DNA of 64,000 bases, taken from Daphnia pulex. Lineage: Eukaryota; Arthropoda; Branchiopoda; Diplostraca; Daphniidae. The position numbers and the translations under genes were made by a program. Under the pieces are notes generated by a model. That model did no database searches, was not told the DNA's origin, and saw nothing but the letters and a program-made list of their open reading frames with translations. Below are positions 21,889 through 32,311 of this stretch, in pieces. The stretch lies in contig NC_060019.1 in assembly GCF_021134715.1 (NCBI RefSeq), forward strand, positions 12,414,001 through 12,478,000, given 5' to 3'. Position 1 is the stretch's first letter. The number at the start of each line of letters is the position of its first letter.

Positions 21889-24800
21889 CTACACCTCTTT
21901 CCACATCAGGCGATTAGTTGAGCGTACAAACTGCCGAAAGGCTTCCCATAAAATGGGGTTCGATGGAATGGAATGCAATGACCTAGGCCAAGAGCCATCA
22001 ATAGAGATGCAAGTCGCAGCAAAAGGAAGACGTTGCTTGGAAAAGAGCGGACAGTGAAAAATAAAATGCTCCACTGACTCCGTAGGACTGCCACAGGTGC
22101 AGACCGGAGAGTTGGCAAATTTAAAGCGGAACTGATGTTCTTTAAGTAGAGAATGGCCGGTAAGGACTTGGGCGATCTGACGGCAGAGCTGGTGAGTTGG
22201 AATATGTCTGACGGACTCAATCGTTGGGAAAAATTCCCTAGTCATTTTTCCATTTGAGCAGCTCCGCCATTCCGAATCCCACAATTCCTCGGCTATCTTT
22301 TTAATCGTGAGTCGAGCTGAAGATTTAGAAGGAAGTAATCTGGGAAGGTTATAAAGACTGTCAAGACTGTCACCAGGAAGTTGACAGCCAGCGATGGCAA
22401 GCTGAAGGCCTACAGACTTTGAGAGTTGGCAAATAAACAATCGTATCTTATCTCGGTAGGGGACAAGCATGTCTAGACAAAGACGTTGAATTGCAGAAAG
22501 TTTAGAGAAATAGCGAGTGAACGTAAAGGCAGAAGGGTCGATTGCAATTATATCGACACTGAGACCCTCTTCTAATAGACGGGAAGCCATCGTGATCGCA
22601 CTCAAAACCGTAAGCTGTAAAGCAAGAAAAGCGCAGGTAGAAGGAACAGGTCCATTTACTAAATCTGTGATTTCAGCATGGCTAGTCGCCACGTAACAAC
22701 CACCATACGATCCGCGTGGCACTGCTGTAGCAGCGACAAAGATGCAAACAGATTTGTCATTAGGGGCTAGCAACTCGCAACCCTCAACAAGGAGTGAAGG
22801 TTGTAAAAAGGGCTCCCAGGGAGGCAGTAATGGGTGAGAGTGCAGCATGGGCAAATCATATTTGGCGGACGTTGTAAGGCCAGGCAAACGGCTTGTTAAC
22901 CACTTCGAGGACGCAAGAGAGAAGTGGCCGGTGGAGTTAGAGTAATAACGCATGTAAGTGGTTTCAAGCACTCGCAAATCGATCGGAAGGATATTGGAGA
23001 GAGCAAGACAACTCTCTGTCGAGACAGATTTGAAGGCACTGGAAAGCGGAAGGGTAACAGAACGCTGAAACGAGCGGAGTAGCTTTATGTTTTTCTTAGA
23101 AGAGAGCATAGGAGCCCAAACGGAACAGCCATACAGCAGGAACGGTTCAACAACAGAATAGTATAAAAATTTCAGTCTATATTTGTCATAGCCCCACGTT
23201 GATTTCAATGCCGCTCTTAGAGAAAAATAAACACGTTTGGCCGCCGCAATTTTTCGATTAACGTGGACTAGCCACTTAAGGCGACAGTCAACTGTGAGGC
23301 CAAGAAAGACGGTCTCAGTGGAAGGGGATATGGACAACCCATTGATTGTCAAACTGAGGTGCGAGCAGTTTATTAATTTTTTGTTTACCAGCATGAAAAC
23401 AGTTTTACTAGCATTAAGTGACATTTTTTTGCTCAAGCACCAATTGTTGACCTGATCACACATGATCTGCAAGTTGCGAGTAGCTATGGTGGGATCTTTG
23501 TGGGCCGTAGCCACAGTAAGGTCATCAGCAAACCCAACATTAAAAGAAAGGAAGGGAAAGCAGAGACGCAGCACATCATCAATTAAAACAGACCAAAGGA
23601 AGGGTGACAGAACGCCACCTTGAGGACAGCCGAGGCCAACATTTACCGTCAGAGAAGAGTCGTTTAGAGAGAAAAGCGCTGTGCGGTCTGAGAGAAAGCT
23701 CACGATTAATTGGGTCAGATAACGTGGACAATGACGACTATCAAGGGCTGAAATAATGGCAGGATGCCACGCCGCATCAAATGCACTTTTTATATCTAAA
23801 AAGGCACAGGCTGTAGTACACTTGGCTTTGTTGGAAGATTCACAAAAAGAGATCAGGGAGTGTGCTGCAGATTCAGTAGATTTACCCTGAATAAAGCCGT
23901 GTTGACTAGGACTTAGCCACTGACAGGTAGACGCCACCCACCTGACCCGGCTCAAGATCAATTTTTCCAGAACTTTCGCCAAGGTATTGACAACACTTAT
24001 TGGGCGAAAACTGTTAAGAGAATCGTAGGCAGGCTTGTTGGGTTTGCCAATGACGACAACTTTAGCAGCTTTCCAACAAGTCGGAAAGTAGGAGAGGGAA
24101 AAACAAGCATTCATAATATTTAAAAGATGGTCGGTGATCAATGGAAAACAGGAGTTGATCAAGGCTGTGGAGAGACCATCAAGTCCAGGAGAAGACTTAA
24201 CATTCATAGATGTGACTGCCGATGCCAGTTCTTCAGATGTTATTGGAGGGAAGATGAATGAGGGGGAATGAGATGAAAAGGAATACGACTCTGCAAGTTT
24301 CTCGGCAGGGAGATGAACGTCTTCAGACGGGGGAGGCTCAGGAAAGAAATGTTGGGCACATTTTTCTAAAATTGCCAGGGGTTCAGATATTTCAATGCCA
24401 TCGATACAGATCACGGTAGGGAGACCAATACAAGATAACTTCCCAGAGGCAGCATTCAGGGCAGAGAACAGGTCACTACTCCCTGGATTGGAACTACAGA
24501 GGAGCTTCCAAGCACCTTGTTTAGCCTTACGAATCTCACGCTGGTAAGAAGCTTTCAGGACTTTGAAGGAATTTTTATTCACCTCTGTACGCTGGGCTGA
24601 CCACAACTTAAAGGCCTGACGTGTTTTGTGACGAAGACCACACAGTTCTTTGGACCACCATGGCATATTACGAGCACCAGGCTCAAGCAATTTGCTTGTT
24701 CTGGAGGAACGAGCAGCAGAGGAAATGAGCACACATAACTCTTCAATCGATGAGTCGATGCTTTGAGTCGTTACACAGGATTGCATTAAAAGAAGCTTGA

Positions 24801-25596
24801 TAGCAGCAGAGACCTTGCCACGAAATTGTTCAACATTGATACGGGATATATGAGGAGTACGGACCTTAGTACTTACTGAATTGAAAGGGTTAGAGGAAGT
24901 TGACCGTTGATCTATCTCAAAGTAAATGTAGGGATGATCAGACATGGAAGGAATAGATGGAAAAAACCAACGAGAGCTTTTGACAGAGCTCCCAGCAAGC
25001 GTAAGATCGAGAAATGAGGTGCCAGCAGGAACGAATGAAAGTTGGTCTAAAGGCTGATTTAAGATTTGCAGGCAGTTATCTGAAATTACAGATTCCAATT
25101 CAGTCCCTCTAGCGTTGGTACATTTGCTGTTCCAGATTTTGTTCAAGGCATTAGAATCGACTGCGACGATCGACAGCTTGTTAAGAATGCCACCGATGCC
25201 AGAGATAAACTGAGTCACTACGTCATTGATAGATGGACGAAGATAGGCTGAAATAAAGCGGAAGGTACCAAATGGAGTGTACAAATCAACGGCCGCAATG
25301 TGGTTGGACTGGCTGCGACAAACTGCCCGGAAGGTAGTGGCAAGAGAGAGCCTGACAAGAACAGCCGAACCATATGCATGATCTTTGGAGAGAGAGTGAA
25401 AAGATATATAGCCAGGAGGAATATTTGAAACTGTGGGAGAATTACTGTTCTTAGCATAAGGTTCTTGAATAAGGATTACATCAAATTTGTTTTCTAAAAT
25501 CACCTCCGCCAAGGAGGCAGATGCAACCTTTGAATGACGAAGATTTACTTGCAAACATCTGAAAAGGCGATTAGGATTTACAGTATTGTCAGGCAT
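21889..25596 (-). CDS. Retrotransposon ORF2: endonuclease, reverse transcriptase, RNase H-like
   Basis: A 1235-aa replication protein. Residues about 10-235 form the APE endonuclease: LQVNLRHSK, DVILIQEPYAKN, VDSNALNKIWNS and the SMSDHPYIYFEI block with catalytic Asp/His. Residues about 470-740 form the RT: FRPISVVNTLAKVLEKLI, SQHGFIQGKST, ACAFLDIKSAFDAAWHP, GCPQGGVLSPFLW and the catalytic FADD at residues 689-692. Residues about 945-1080 look like an RNase H fold, but the expected YTDGS and AEL catalytic blocks read CIFVAATA and CAFLALQL. Around residue 1165 a CTCG...ESVEHFIFHC zinc motif follows. The start ATG overlaps the ORF1 stop by one base (TAATG), suggesting translational coupling. 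Confidence 0.96.
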   Translation of the reverse strand: MPDNTVNPNRLFRCLQVNLRHSKVASASLAEVILENKFDVILIQEPYAKNSNSPTVSNIPPGYISFHSLSKDHAYGSAVLVRLSLATTFRAVCRSQSNHIAAVDLYTPFGTFRFISAYLRPSINDVVTQFISGIGGILNKLSIVAVDSNALNKIWNSKCTNARGTELESVISDNCLQILNQPLDQLSFVPAGTSFLDLTLAGSSVKSSRWFFPSIPSMSDHPYIYFEIDQRSTSSNPFNSVSTKVRTPHISRINVEQFRGKVSAAIKLLLMQSCVTTQSIDSSIEELCVLISSAARSSRTSKLLEPGARNMPWWSKELCGLRHKTRQAFKLWSAQRTEVNKNSFKVLKASYQREIRKAKQGAWKLLCSSNPGSSDLFSALNAASGKLSCIGLPTVICIDGIEISEPLAILEKCAQHFFPEPPPSEDVHLPAEKLAESYSFSSHSPSFIFPPITSEELASAVTSMNVKSSPGLDGLSTALINSCFPLITDHLLNIMNACFSLSYFPTCWKAAKVVVIGKPNKPAYDSLNSFRPISVVNTLAKVLEKLILSRVRWVASTCQWLSPSQHGFIQGKSTESAAHSLISFCESSNKAKCTTACAFLDIKSAFDAAWHPAIISALDSRHCPRYLTQLIVSFLSDRTALFSLNDSSLTVNVGLGCPQGGVLSPFLWSVLIDDVLRLCFPFLSFNVGFADDLTVATAHKDPTIATRNLQIMCDQVNNWCLSKKMSLNASKTVFMLVNKKLINCSHLSLTINGLSISPSTETVFLGLTVDCRLKWLVHVNRKIAAAKRVYFSLRAALKSTWGYDKYRLKFLYYSVVEPFLLYGCSVWAPMLSSKKNIKLLRSFQRSVTLPLSSAFKSVSTESCLALSNILPIDLRVLETTYMRYYSNSTGHFSLASSKWLTSRLPGLTTSAKYDLPMLHSHPLLPPWEPFLQPSLLVEGCELLAPNDKSVCIFVAATAVPRGSYGGCYVATSHAEITDLVNGPVPSTCAFLALQLTVLSAITMASRLLEEGLSVDIIAIDPSAFTFTRYFSKLSAIQRLCLDMLVPYRDKIRLFICQLSKSVGLQLAIAGCQLPGDSLDSLYNLPRLLPSKSSARLTIKKIAEELWDSEWRSCSNGKMTREFFPTIESVRHIPTHQLCRQIAQVLTGHSLLKEHQFRFKFANSPVCTCGSPTESVEHFIFHCPLFSKQRLPFAATCISIDGSWPRSLHSIPSNPILWEAFRQFVRSTNRLMWKEV

Positions 25597-26918
25597 TAAG
25601 CACGCTCCATCCTAATCCTGTATCTTGCCACGGCTTTCATTTGGGAGGGACAATGTCGATCACCAGCTTGATGATCACCTTTGCAATTCACACATTTCCA
25701 TACCTTGCTAGAGCAGTCTCTAGTAAGATGTGGACCAGCGCATTTACCACAGCTGGGCTTAGGATCACGACATGTCGCCAAAACATGGCCATATCCTTGA
25801 CATTTAAAGCATCGGCGGACCTCTCGGTCTAAAAGAATTTCAACAATACGGGCGGTGGTGTTGAAAAAATCAACCACACCGTTAAGGATGGCAAGATCAC
25901 GAGTCTCTTTACAGTTGAAAAGAATTTTGACATGGCCCTTGGAAGAGTTAGGCTTAGCAAACAGTTGTGACACCGAATCGATTTTACCCTTCAACCCAAA
26001 GTTCCTCAACATTAACTCATCCTTCAAACTTGGCAGGTAGCTCAAATCAACAAACAAGGCAACAGCAGGGTACAGTTTGGTAGGACGAGATACAGAATTA
26101 AAAATATTTACACTGTCAGGTCCAGCCTTGGATTCCAGAATAGATTTGGCACGATCAAGGTCAGCTGGGTCGTTAAGCCGGACGAAAATGTTGTTGTCCT
26201 TTTGCCTGACTGACGCTGGAACCGGGCCACCAGCGCCGGAATCAAGGAGCTTCTCCAATCCAGCCAGTGAGATTCGGTCAGGAGGCATGGCGCTGGATGA
26301 ATAACTTGCTACGAGGACGGGAGCTTGCTGGCCTCGGACGGCTTGTGAGTACAGAGGTTTGCCCGAGTGAACCGGAACGGCAGGTTGAGAAGTCAAGGAA
26401 GCACGCTGGTCGACGAATCGAAGAGTCATCGCATCCGCGAAGGCGAGCTTTACATCCACCAGGTCGGATTCCAGCTTGGAGATACGTTCATGCTGGGTCT
26501 TAATAAAGTCAATAGCCGCCATTAATTTCTTGCAAATATCTTCTCTGTTGAGGGCATCAAGGTGAGAAAGCTCGGAGTCGTTGGTGAGGCTGCTGTAGTC
26601 TTCGTAACGAATTTTCTTAGGATCTGACATGGATACATCTGGGCTGGAATCCGCAGACAACAGACGTTTAGGCTTGGAGACTGTATTTGGAGTTGAGTAA
26701 ACATCCTGATCACTATTGGCTAGGGTGAGAAAACTTGCGACATTGGTTGACTGCTTGCTGCTGTTTGCTTTTTGGAAATCTTGAAAGCAGTTCGTGGAGC
26801 AGAACTTTCGACTTTTCTTCCCTTTGAACGATTTTTGGCAAAAGCCACAAGTTATGGCAGAAGTTGCCGAAGTTGCCGAGCCAGGCTCAGAGATGTCGCC
26901 ACCGTCGACCTGACTCAT
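25596..26918 (-). CDS. Retrotransposon ORF1 (gag-like, zinc fingers)
   Basis: A 440-aa RNA-binding protein of the full-length element. I use the ATG at 26918 (MSQVDGGDIS...); an in-frame GTG ten codons earlier is less likely. Near residues 23-45 is CGFCQKSFKGKKSRKFCSTNC, shaped like a CX2C...CX3C zinc finger, rare in gag-like ORF1 proteins. A coiled-coil-like segment follows at about residues 125-170, then an RRM-like/PRE-type region, then three C-terminal CCHC knuckles starting CFKCQGYGHVLATC and ending CVNCKGDHQAGDRHC. The same architecture recurs in the left-edge element at low identity. Confidence 0.92.
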   Translation of the reverse strand: MSQVDGGDISEPGSATSATSAITCGFCQKSFKGKKSRKFCSTNCFQDFQKANSSKQSTNVASFLTLANSDQDVYSTPNTVSKPKRLLSADSSPDVSMSDPKKIRYEDYSSLTNDSELSHLDALNREDICKKLMAAIDFIKTQHERISKLESDLVDVKLAFADAMTLRFVDQRASLTSQPAVPVHSGKPLYSQAVRGQQAPVLVASYSSSAMPPDRISLAGLEKLLDSGAGGPVPASVRQKDNNIFVRLNDPADLDRAKSILESKAGPDSVNIFNSVSRPTKLYPAVALFVDLSYLPSLKDELMLRNFGLKGKIDSVSQLFAKPNSSKGHVKILFNCKETRDLAILNGVVDFFNTTARIVEILLDREVRRCFKCQGYGHVLATCRDPKPSCGKCAGPHLTRDCSSKVWKCVNCKGDHQAGDRHCPSQMKAVARYRIRMERA

Positions 26919-27128
26919 GTTGGTGGCTGGGACAGCAAGATCAAGCACACAGAATTTTACAATCAGCAGAAAAATTATTGCCCTGTTACACCGAGATCAC
27001 GGGTTTTCAGTCAACAAAAGGAGACCACAGGCGAGAATGTAGGGCAAAAAGAACACTAAGAAAAGGTGATTGATTGGAGACTAAAAACTCTGACGTTTGC
27101 TAGACTAGCAGACGACTTATAGATGCTA

Positions 27129-27147
27129 GAGGCTTGACTCTATATTT
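27129..27147. repeat. Target-site duplication, 5' side of full-length element
   Basis: GAGGCTTGACTCTATATTT, perfect match to 21189-21207. Confidence 0.95.
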
Positions 27148-29066
27148 AAAAAAAGAGCTATATAGTATATATATATACACAGCGTATAGAGCAGTGCAGT
27201 TGGCTAGGAAACGCATATAATATGGACTTGAAAGAACGCAGCATGCTGTATAAAGTGTGGCCAAAATGATACACGTCGAGTGCTTTTGTCGGCGGGGCTT
27301 TTACGCTTATATGATGCAGCTCGTCTGATGCTTCCAGCTTCGATCCTTATAGCACGCCAGCCCATCAATTGAAAACCAATGCGGAAAACCAAAGACATAT
27401 ATATAATAACGAGTCGTCCAGTTGTTGAGCATCACCGTCTCTGCGTGAACGCGGCGAACGGCACCCCAGCAACATCCACAAGGAAACAAAAGAACGCAAA
27501 AGAAGAAAATATATATATAAAAAGGAAAGTCGGCGGCGGGGCTATATACACATCAGCACTATATGTTATCCCAAGTTCACCTTCACAGCCTTTATATTTT
27601 CGACTCTTTCATCTTTCTGATGTCTATTCATTGTTGCGTTTGGCTCCGTCGTTATCCAAACATGCGACATGCGCAACAACAGAAACATGCAACAACATCA
27701 TCGATACGAAATAGGAAAATAGCTAACAAGAACAATAAGCGCTATAGGCTACGAAAAAAGCCACTCGTCATATCCGCGTTTGGAAAAAAAGTACAACTGC
27801 AATTCATGGCACGCGTGCGCAGAACATGAAAACAGAAATCTAGTTAAATATTTTAGCTTTCAAAAGTTACCTAATATTACGGCTATAAAATATTGAACAC
27901 TAAAACTTCGGAAAGGGTTGGTATATTAATTTTTTTTTTATTATTCGAAATTAAATGATGAAATTTCAATTGAAAACTCAAAAACACTAAAATAATATGA
28001 AAATTTAAGAAGTATACTTTGATGGCATTTTCAGCTTTTAATAGCTATAGGGTAAGTCTGAATTGAATCTTAGTTTATACTAGACCGCCGTCAATCTGGT
28101 GTGAAATAGTGTTTTGTAGATATCCGTGAAAACATTATTTTTATAGTTTGCTAGACCTTCATCATGTTCACATTGTCAGATCCATCAGTTTCTGCATAAT
28201 CACATGCATTGTCGGTTCACTTGTTTATTTGCATATACATGAAAATTTATAAAAGGTTCGCAAACTTGTTTTCAGACACTGCACCTCTCCTCTTTCCAAG
28301 CATATTTCATAGTAAATAACATATAAAGTATTATACACAGGCTATGCAATAAATCTCGTCTGATGAATTTCCCGTTGATGCTGCCGCACTGCGCTTTGAA
28401 AAAAAAACTAGCCTAAACGCTGCAAAAATATTCAGCAATATATAACCCAGATCGTTTTGTGCATTGCACACAAAGAGTTTGATTATTTGTCAAGCTAGGA
28501 CGCTGTAGGCTATACCAAGCATTTTACAGAATTGAAAACAAAAAGCAACGAAATATTACTCAATATAGAAATACATATTTATAGCCTTATACTTTCACAC
28601 GAAAGAAAATTCACAGTTTTGTTTTTTAGCGCATTGATCGACGCATATAATATGCACAAGCATTTCATTTCATCCGCACCCAGCATCCGTTTGTCCTCTT
28701 TAATACTGACGTTGACCGAAGATTATTCCGGTTTAAATATGATGGGCTTGCGGAGAACAATGGTGAAATGTTCGTCCCAGAAGTCTAGCTATTATAGCTA
28801 TAGGCAAAAAAGAGAGAAATTTTGAACTCGAGGGAGTAGTTAATCATATAATAACTATAGCTGGATGCGGAAGCGAGTAGACATTCGTGAGTCAGAGTAG
28901 CGCTGCTTGACGACCCATGAGAGACTGATGTGCTGACGTGATTCCGTGAAAGTAGCTGGAATTCCCGATCGCGAAAGAGGAAATTCTTTTCTTTTATTTT
29001 ATTTTCCCCATTAGATTATGCGGGCGCAGAGCGTGTGGGTCGTGACTGGTAAAAGACGCACACGGA
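27148..29066. other. Noncoding AT-rich spacer
   Basis: Host DNA right of the retrotransposon. TA runs near 27165-27180; no ORF with recognisable content on either strand. Confidence 0.5.
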
Positions 29067-29106
29067 TATATAAGAAGCGGTGGTCGTACATGAAATGTTA
29101 TCAGTT
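29067..29106 (+). promoter_or_regulatory. TATA box plus initiator of the small secreted-protein gene
   Basis: TATATAAG at 29067-29074 is followed by an arthropod initiator TCAGTT at 29101-29106, slightly further apart than the ideal 30 bases, and the ATG lies about 60 bases downstream. The pairing with a signal-peptide ORF supports a real core promoter. Confidence 0.5.
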
Positions 29107-29163
29107 GCTTTCTTATCTTAACAGCTAACGTACCGATTGAAAAGGGGTTTCCAATTTGTCGAC

Positions 29164-29686
29164 ATGGATCTTCGATTGCTGACATTGCTCGCTTGCTGCG
29201 CATTTATGGCTGAACTGGGAGTCCAGGGAGTAGCAGGATCCGTCTACGTTAAAGGAGGCAGCCGTTATCCGTTCCCGCGTCCTCAATATTCAAACGCTGA
29301 GGCCACAAATGCCCAGACAAATCCCAGTAGCTCTAATAAGCATCAGCAGCAGCCATTATCACGCGCTTATTACATTGAAAGCAACAGGTAATTTCTATTA
29401 TTTGATAATTGTTATTTGCATTTTTTTTAATGGACAATTTCGTCGATCAAATTAAGAAATTCAATTTTCTTTTATCATTCGTTATTCAGAAGAGTTCAAC
29501 GACAAATTTTGAATTCCAAAACCACGTCCATTCCATCACTGACGACACATTCAGCTGCTAATGGAAACAGCCGCAAACAGCCAAACACTCAAGCAGTATT
29601 TGAAGACCAACGCCCGATTGATTTCGACTTGAACGTTCGGCCGATGGCACATTTTATCCCTGGGCTTAAGTCGGTAAAGAACTAGC
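29164..29686 (+). CDS. Small secreted protein of unknown function (two or three exons)
   Basis: Exon 1 is 29164-29388 and ends at AACAG/GTAATT. Exon 2 begins at 29491 after a TTATTCAG acceptor and can stop at the TAG at 29684-29686. The product is about 140 aa. Residues 1-25 (MDLRLLTLLACCAFM...) are a clear signal peptide. The mature part is hydrophilic, Ser/Asn/Gln-rich, with a dibasic RR at the exon junction (ESNRRVQRQ) that could be a proprotein cleavage site, and a C terminus with FDLNVRPMAHFIPGL. No cysteine remains after the signal. I do not recognise the family; a peptide precursor or cuticle-associated protein is possible. A GTAAAG inside the last codons could act as a donor to an exon at about 29781, giving another tail. 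AATAAA lies near 29820. Confidence 0.6.
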
Positions 29687-29869
29687 CGTCAAATCTTTTA
29701 CAGCCGGTCTGCTGCTGTGTCACAAGTATCTTACATCTGACGAATGAATTCTTTTCTGTAATGAGATGTCTTATTTACAGACAAATTCCTTTCATAATAA
29801 ATGAACTCTTGTACCTGGACAATAAATGTGACATATTATAACAGGCTACAATAAAAACGTTTGGCTGAA

Positions 29870-30894
29870 TATAATTTTTTGTTATTCCCGTGCAGTCTAT
29901 TCTGTTAATATGTATATAGTTTTCACCCAACCCGGACCCATGTTCGACGTCTCCATCACCACCCTCCGCTATAGTATAGTCGGTAGTGCGTTGAAAATGG
30001 ACCCGGAAGTGGGCTGGAAAAAAAAAGAACTTGTTCTTGTTGGCCAATTCTCCATATCTCTGGAGTTACTCCAAGCCAAATCGACCAGGGGTGGTCGCCA
30101 CCATCTCACTGATTTCGCTTAAATTAACAGGAAATATCGTCTGTATAGAGTATATTAATGGTTCCAATATTAATAGAAATTCTCCCGGTATAAATTTTTA
30201 GCTCTAACCGTGACGGATTTGGTATACGACAGATAACTGTTTTGCTTATCTAGAATATAGGTTTTCACAACTCTGACTTACTCATTCATTTGTTTAACTT
30301 ATATTCTATTATCTCGGAAAATGTTAGTATGTTATCTGTTCAGGATCTTAGAGACACACATAGAATACAATGTCTGATAATCAGTCGGAAAAAGGGGGGA
30401 GATGAGAGCACTGTAAAAACGAGGGGAGGAAAATATGCGAGTAGGGTGTGGCGTGAATCACCCCCTCCACACGCTATATACAGCTGATAAGGCCGCGCTT
30501 GTTTGAGGGAGACGCAATATAGAACGAAAGGAGACGCGGAATGGAGAACGTTGCGCATGAGCTTTTGGAGAACTTTGGACTCTTAGGAAAATGGATCGGT
30601 TCCCGTTCTTATACTGCTAATGCTCATCTCTACACAGTTGTCAAGTGCCAAGGATAAGGTTTTGCTGGGTATAGGCAATATGGGCGAGGACGTCATTCGA
30701 TATGCGCATGCTCCAAAATCGAGTTGGTTCAGTGGTGACAGAACGTGCAAGAACCCAGTACCCAACGCTCGTACAATTATTATACAATATCATCAGAAAA
30801 TCTTTGATTCTATTATAGCGACTTGGCATTTATTTGTATGCGCTTATTGTGTGTATATTAATTTAAACACGCGTCTTATCTTGTTTCAAAAAGA
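29870..30894. other. Intergenic region and 5' region of the reductase gene
   Basis: No other gene that I can support. The last 350 bases are GC-richer and probably contain promoter and 5' UTR of the HSD17B12-like gene. Confidence 0.45.
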
Positions 30895-32311
30895 ATGAGT
30901 GGGCTGGAAATTCTGGGATTCGTGACTGCGTTGGTGTTGACTTTGAAAATCGTTTACAACTTGAGCCATTTTGTGTACACAACTTTCGTGGGACGGCTTC
31001 TCGGCCATGGCCTCGTCATCAGCAAGTGTGGCCCCTGGGCAGGTATATAATTCAAAATTTTGAAGAACAGGCTTTTTATAGTTGATTTATTAATGATTGA
31101 ACTCTTGAAATAATTCGTTTTCCCAACAGTGGTAACGGGGGCAACAGACGGAATCGGGAAATCCTATGCTCGTTTGGTGTGTATTATTTGATTCTTGGAA
31201 TTCTTATTAAAAGTTATCGATTTATTCTGATACTATATTTTCATTTCCCCCGCAAAGTTGGCGGCTGAAGGTTTGAATGTGGTGCTCATCAGCAGGACGC
31301 CGGCAAAACTTGAGAAAGTTGCCAACGAAATCAGTTAGTTCAAATGAGCACTATATTTTATTTCAAAGTCTGATTGTCAATCAATTGCGTTTGTGTGCGG
31401 ATGCAGAAAGCGATTTCTCGTCGGTCGACATCAAGACAATCGCAGTGGACTTCACAGATGGAAATTCGATCTACTCAAAAATTGAAGCCGAGCTGAGTCA
31501 GCTGGAGGTCGGAATTTTGGTCAACAACGTGGGCATGGCCGTTGGCTTCGCCGAACGATTCGTTGAAATCGCTGACGAAAAAAGCCTTAATGATATCGTC
31601 AATTGCAACATCTTGTCCATGGTTTGTTTAATTATATTCATTTCAAATATGCTATTTAGTTTCCGTCACTAAATATTTTGATTTGATTATAATACAGGTC
31701 CGAATGTCCCGATTAATTTTACCTCAGATGATTGGGCGTAATCGGGGTGTCATCGTAAATATTGGATCGATTTCAGGGGCCTTCTCAACGCCTCTAGCTA
31801 CAATTTATGGTGCAACTAAGGTATATAACATCAACGGGAAGACAAATTTCAGCTGATTTTATTCTGTGCTCATTTGGATCCATCATTTTATTTTTTTTAA
31901 AGGCTTTTGTCGACAAGTTTTCTCGCGACTTGTCGGCTGAAGTGAAAGATTCAGGCGTAACTGTTCAAACTGTTCATCCCGGATTTGTCGTGACTAATAT
32001 GTCTAAATTGCGGAGGTCTACTTGGACAGCTCCCACTCCGGACACTTTCGCCAAAGCTGCTTTGTCCAACTTGGGCCTGGACGATCGCACCGCTGGATTT
32101 TGGTTCCATAAAATTCAAGTACAAAACAGAATGACTGCTGACATTTTCCAGCAACCACTGAATTTTTATTTTATTATTCTATTTGTTTCCACAGCTTTAC
32201 TGGGGTGAAATGGTACGATTCCTGATTCCGGGTATCATGGCAACTCATACGATTAAATTCATGGAGTCGTATCGCCAAAAAGTTCTCAACAGAGCGAATA
32301 AATCAAAGTAA
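30895..32311 (+). CDS. HSD17B12: Very-long-chain 3-oxoacyl-CoA reductase / 17-beta-HSD type 12-like
   Basis: An ER-membrane short-chain dehydrogenase. The family reduces 3-ketoacyl-CoA with NADPH in fatty-acid elongation, and some members act on steroids. Seven exons: 30895-31042, 31130-31176, 31258-31333, 31407-31621, 31698-31820, 31903-32118, 32195-32311. All junctions are GT-AG and the frame closes at 313 aa, almost the human length. Residues 4-35 form a membrane segment. The cofactor motif TGATDGIG is at 52-59, then NNVGMA, then catalytic Ser186, Tyr199 and Lys203 (YGATK). HPGFVVTNM marks the usual substrate-side loop. All catalytic residues are present. AATAAA follows at about 32414. The family is sure; elongase reductase versus steroid role is not decided by sequence. 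Confidence 0.95.

Larger units (their letters stand above)
21208..27128 (-). mobile_element. Full-length intact non-LTR retrotransposon (two ORFs)
   Basis: About 5.9 kb between perfect 19-bp direct repeats. In the sense (minus) direction: a 5' UTR of about 210 bp (27128-26919), ORF1 (440 aa), ORF2 (1235 aa), a 3' UTR of about 650 bp and a poly-A tail of more than 30 residues (poly-T at 21208-21240). Both ORFs are free of stops and frameshifts and the duplications match perfectly, so the insertion looks young and possibly mobile. Domain order APE endonuclease - RT - RNase H-like - Cys/His motif fits the I/LOA/R1 side of the LINE tree; the exact clade needs a tree. Confidence 0.96.
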
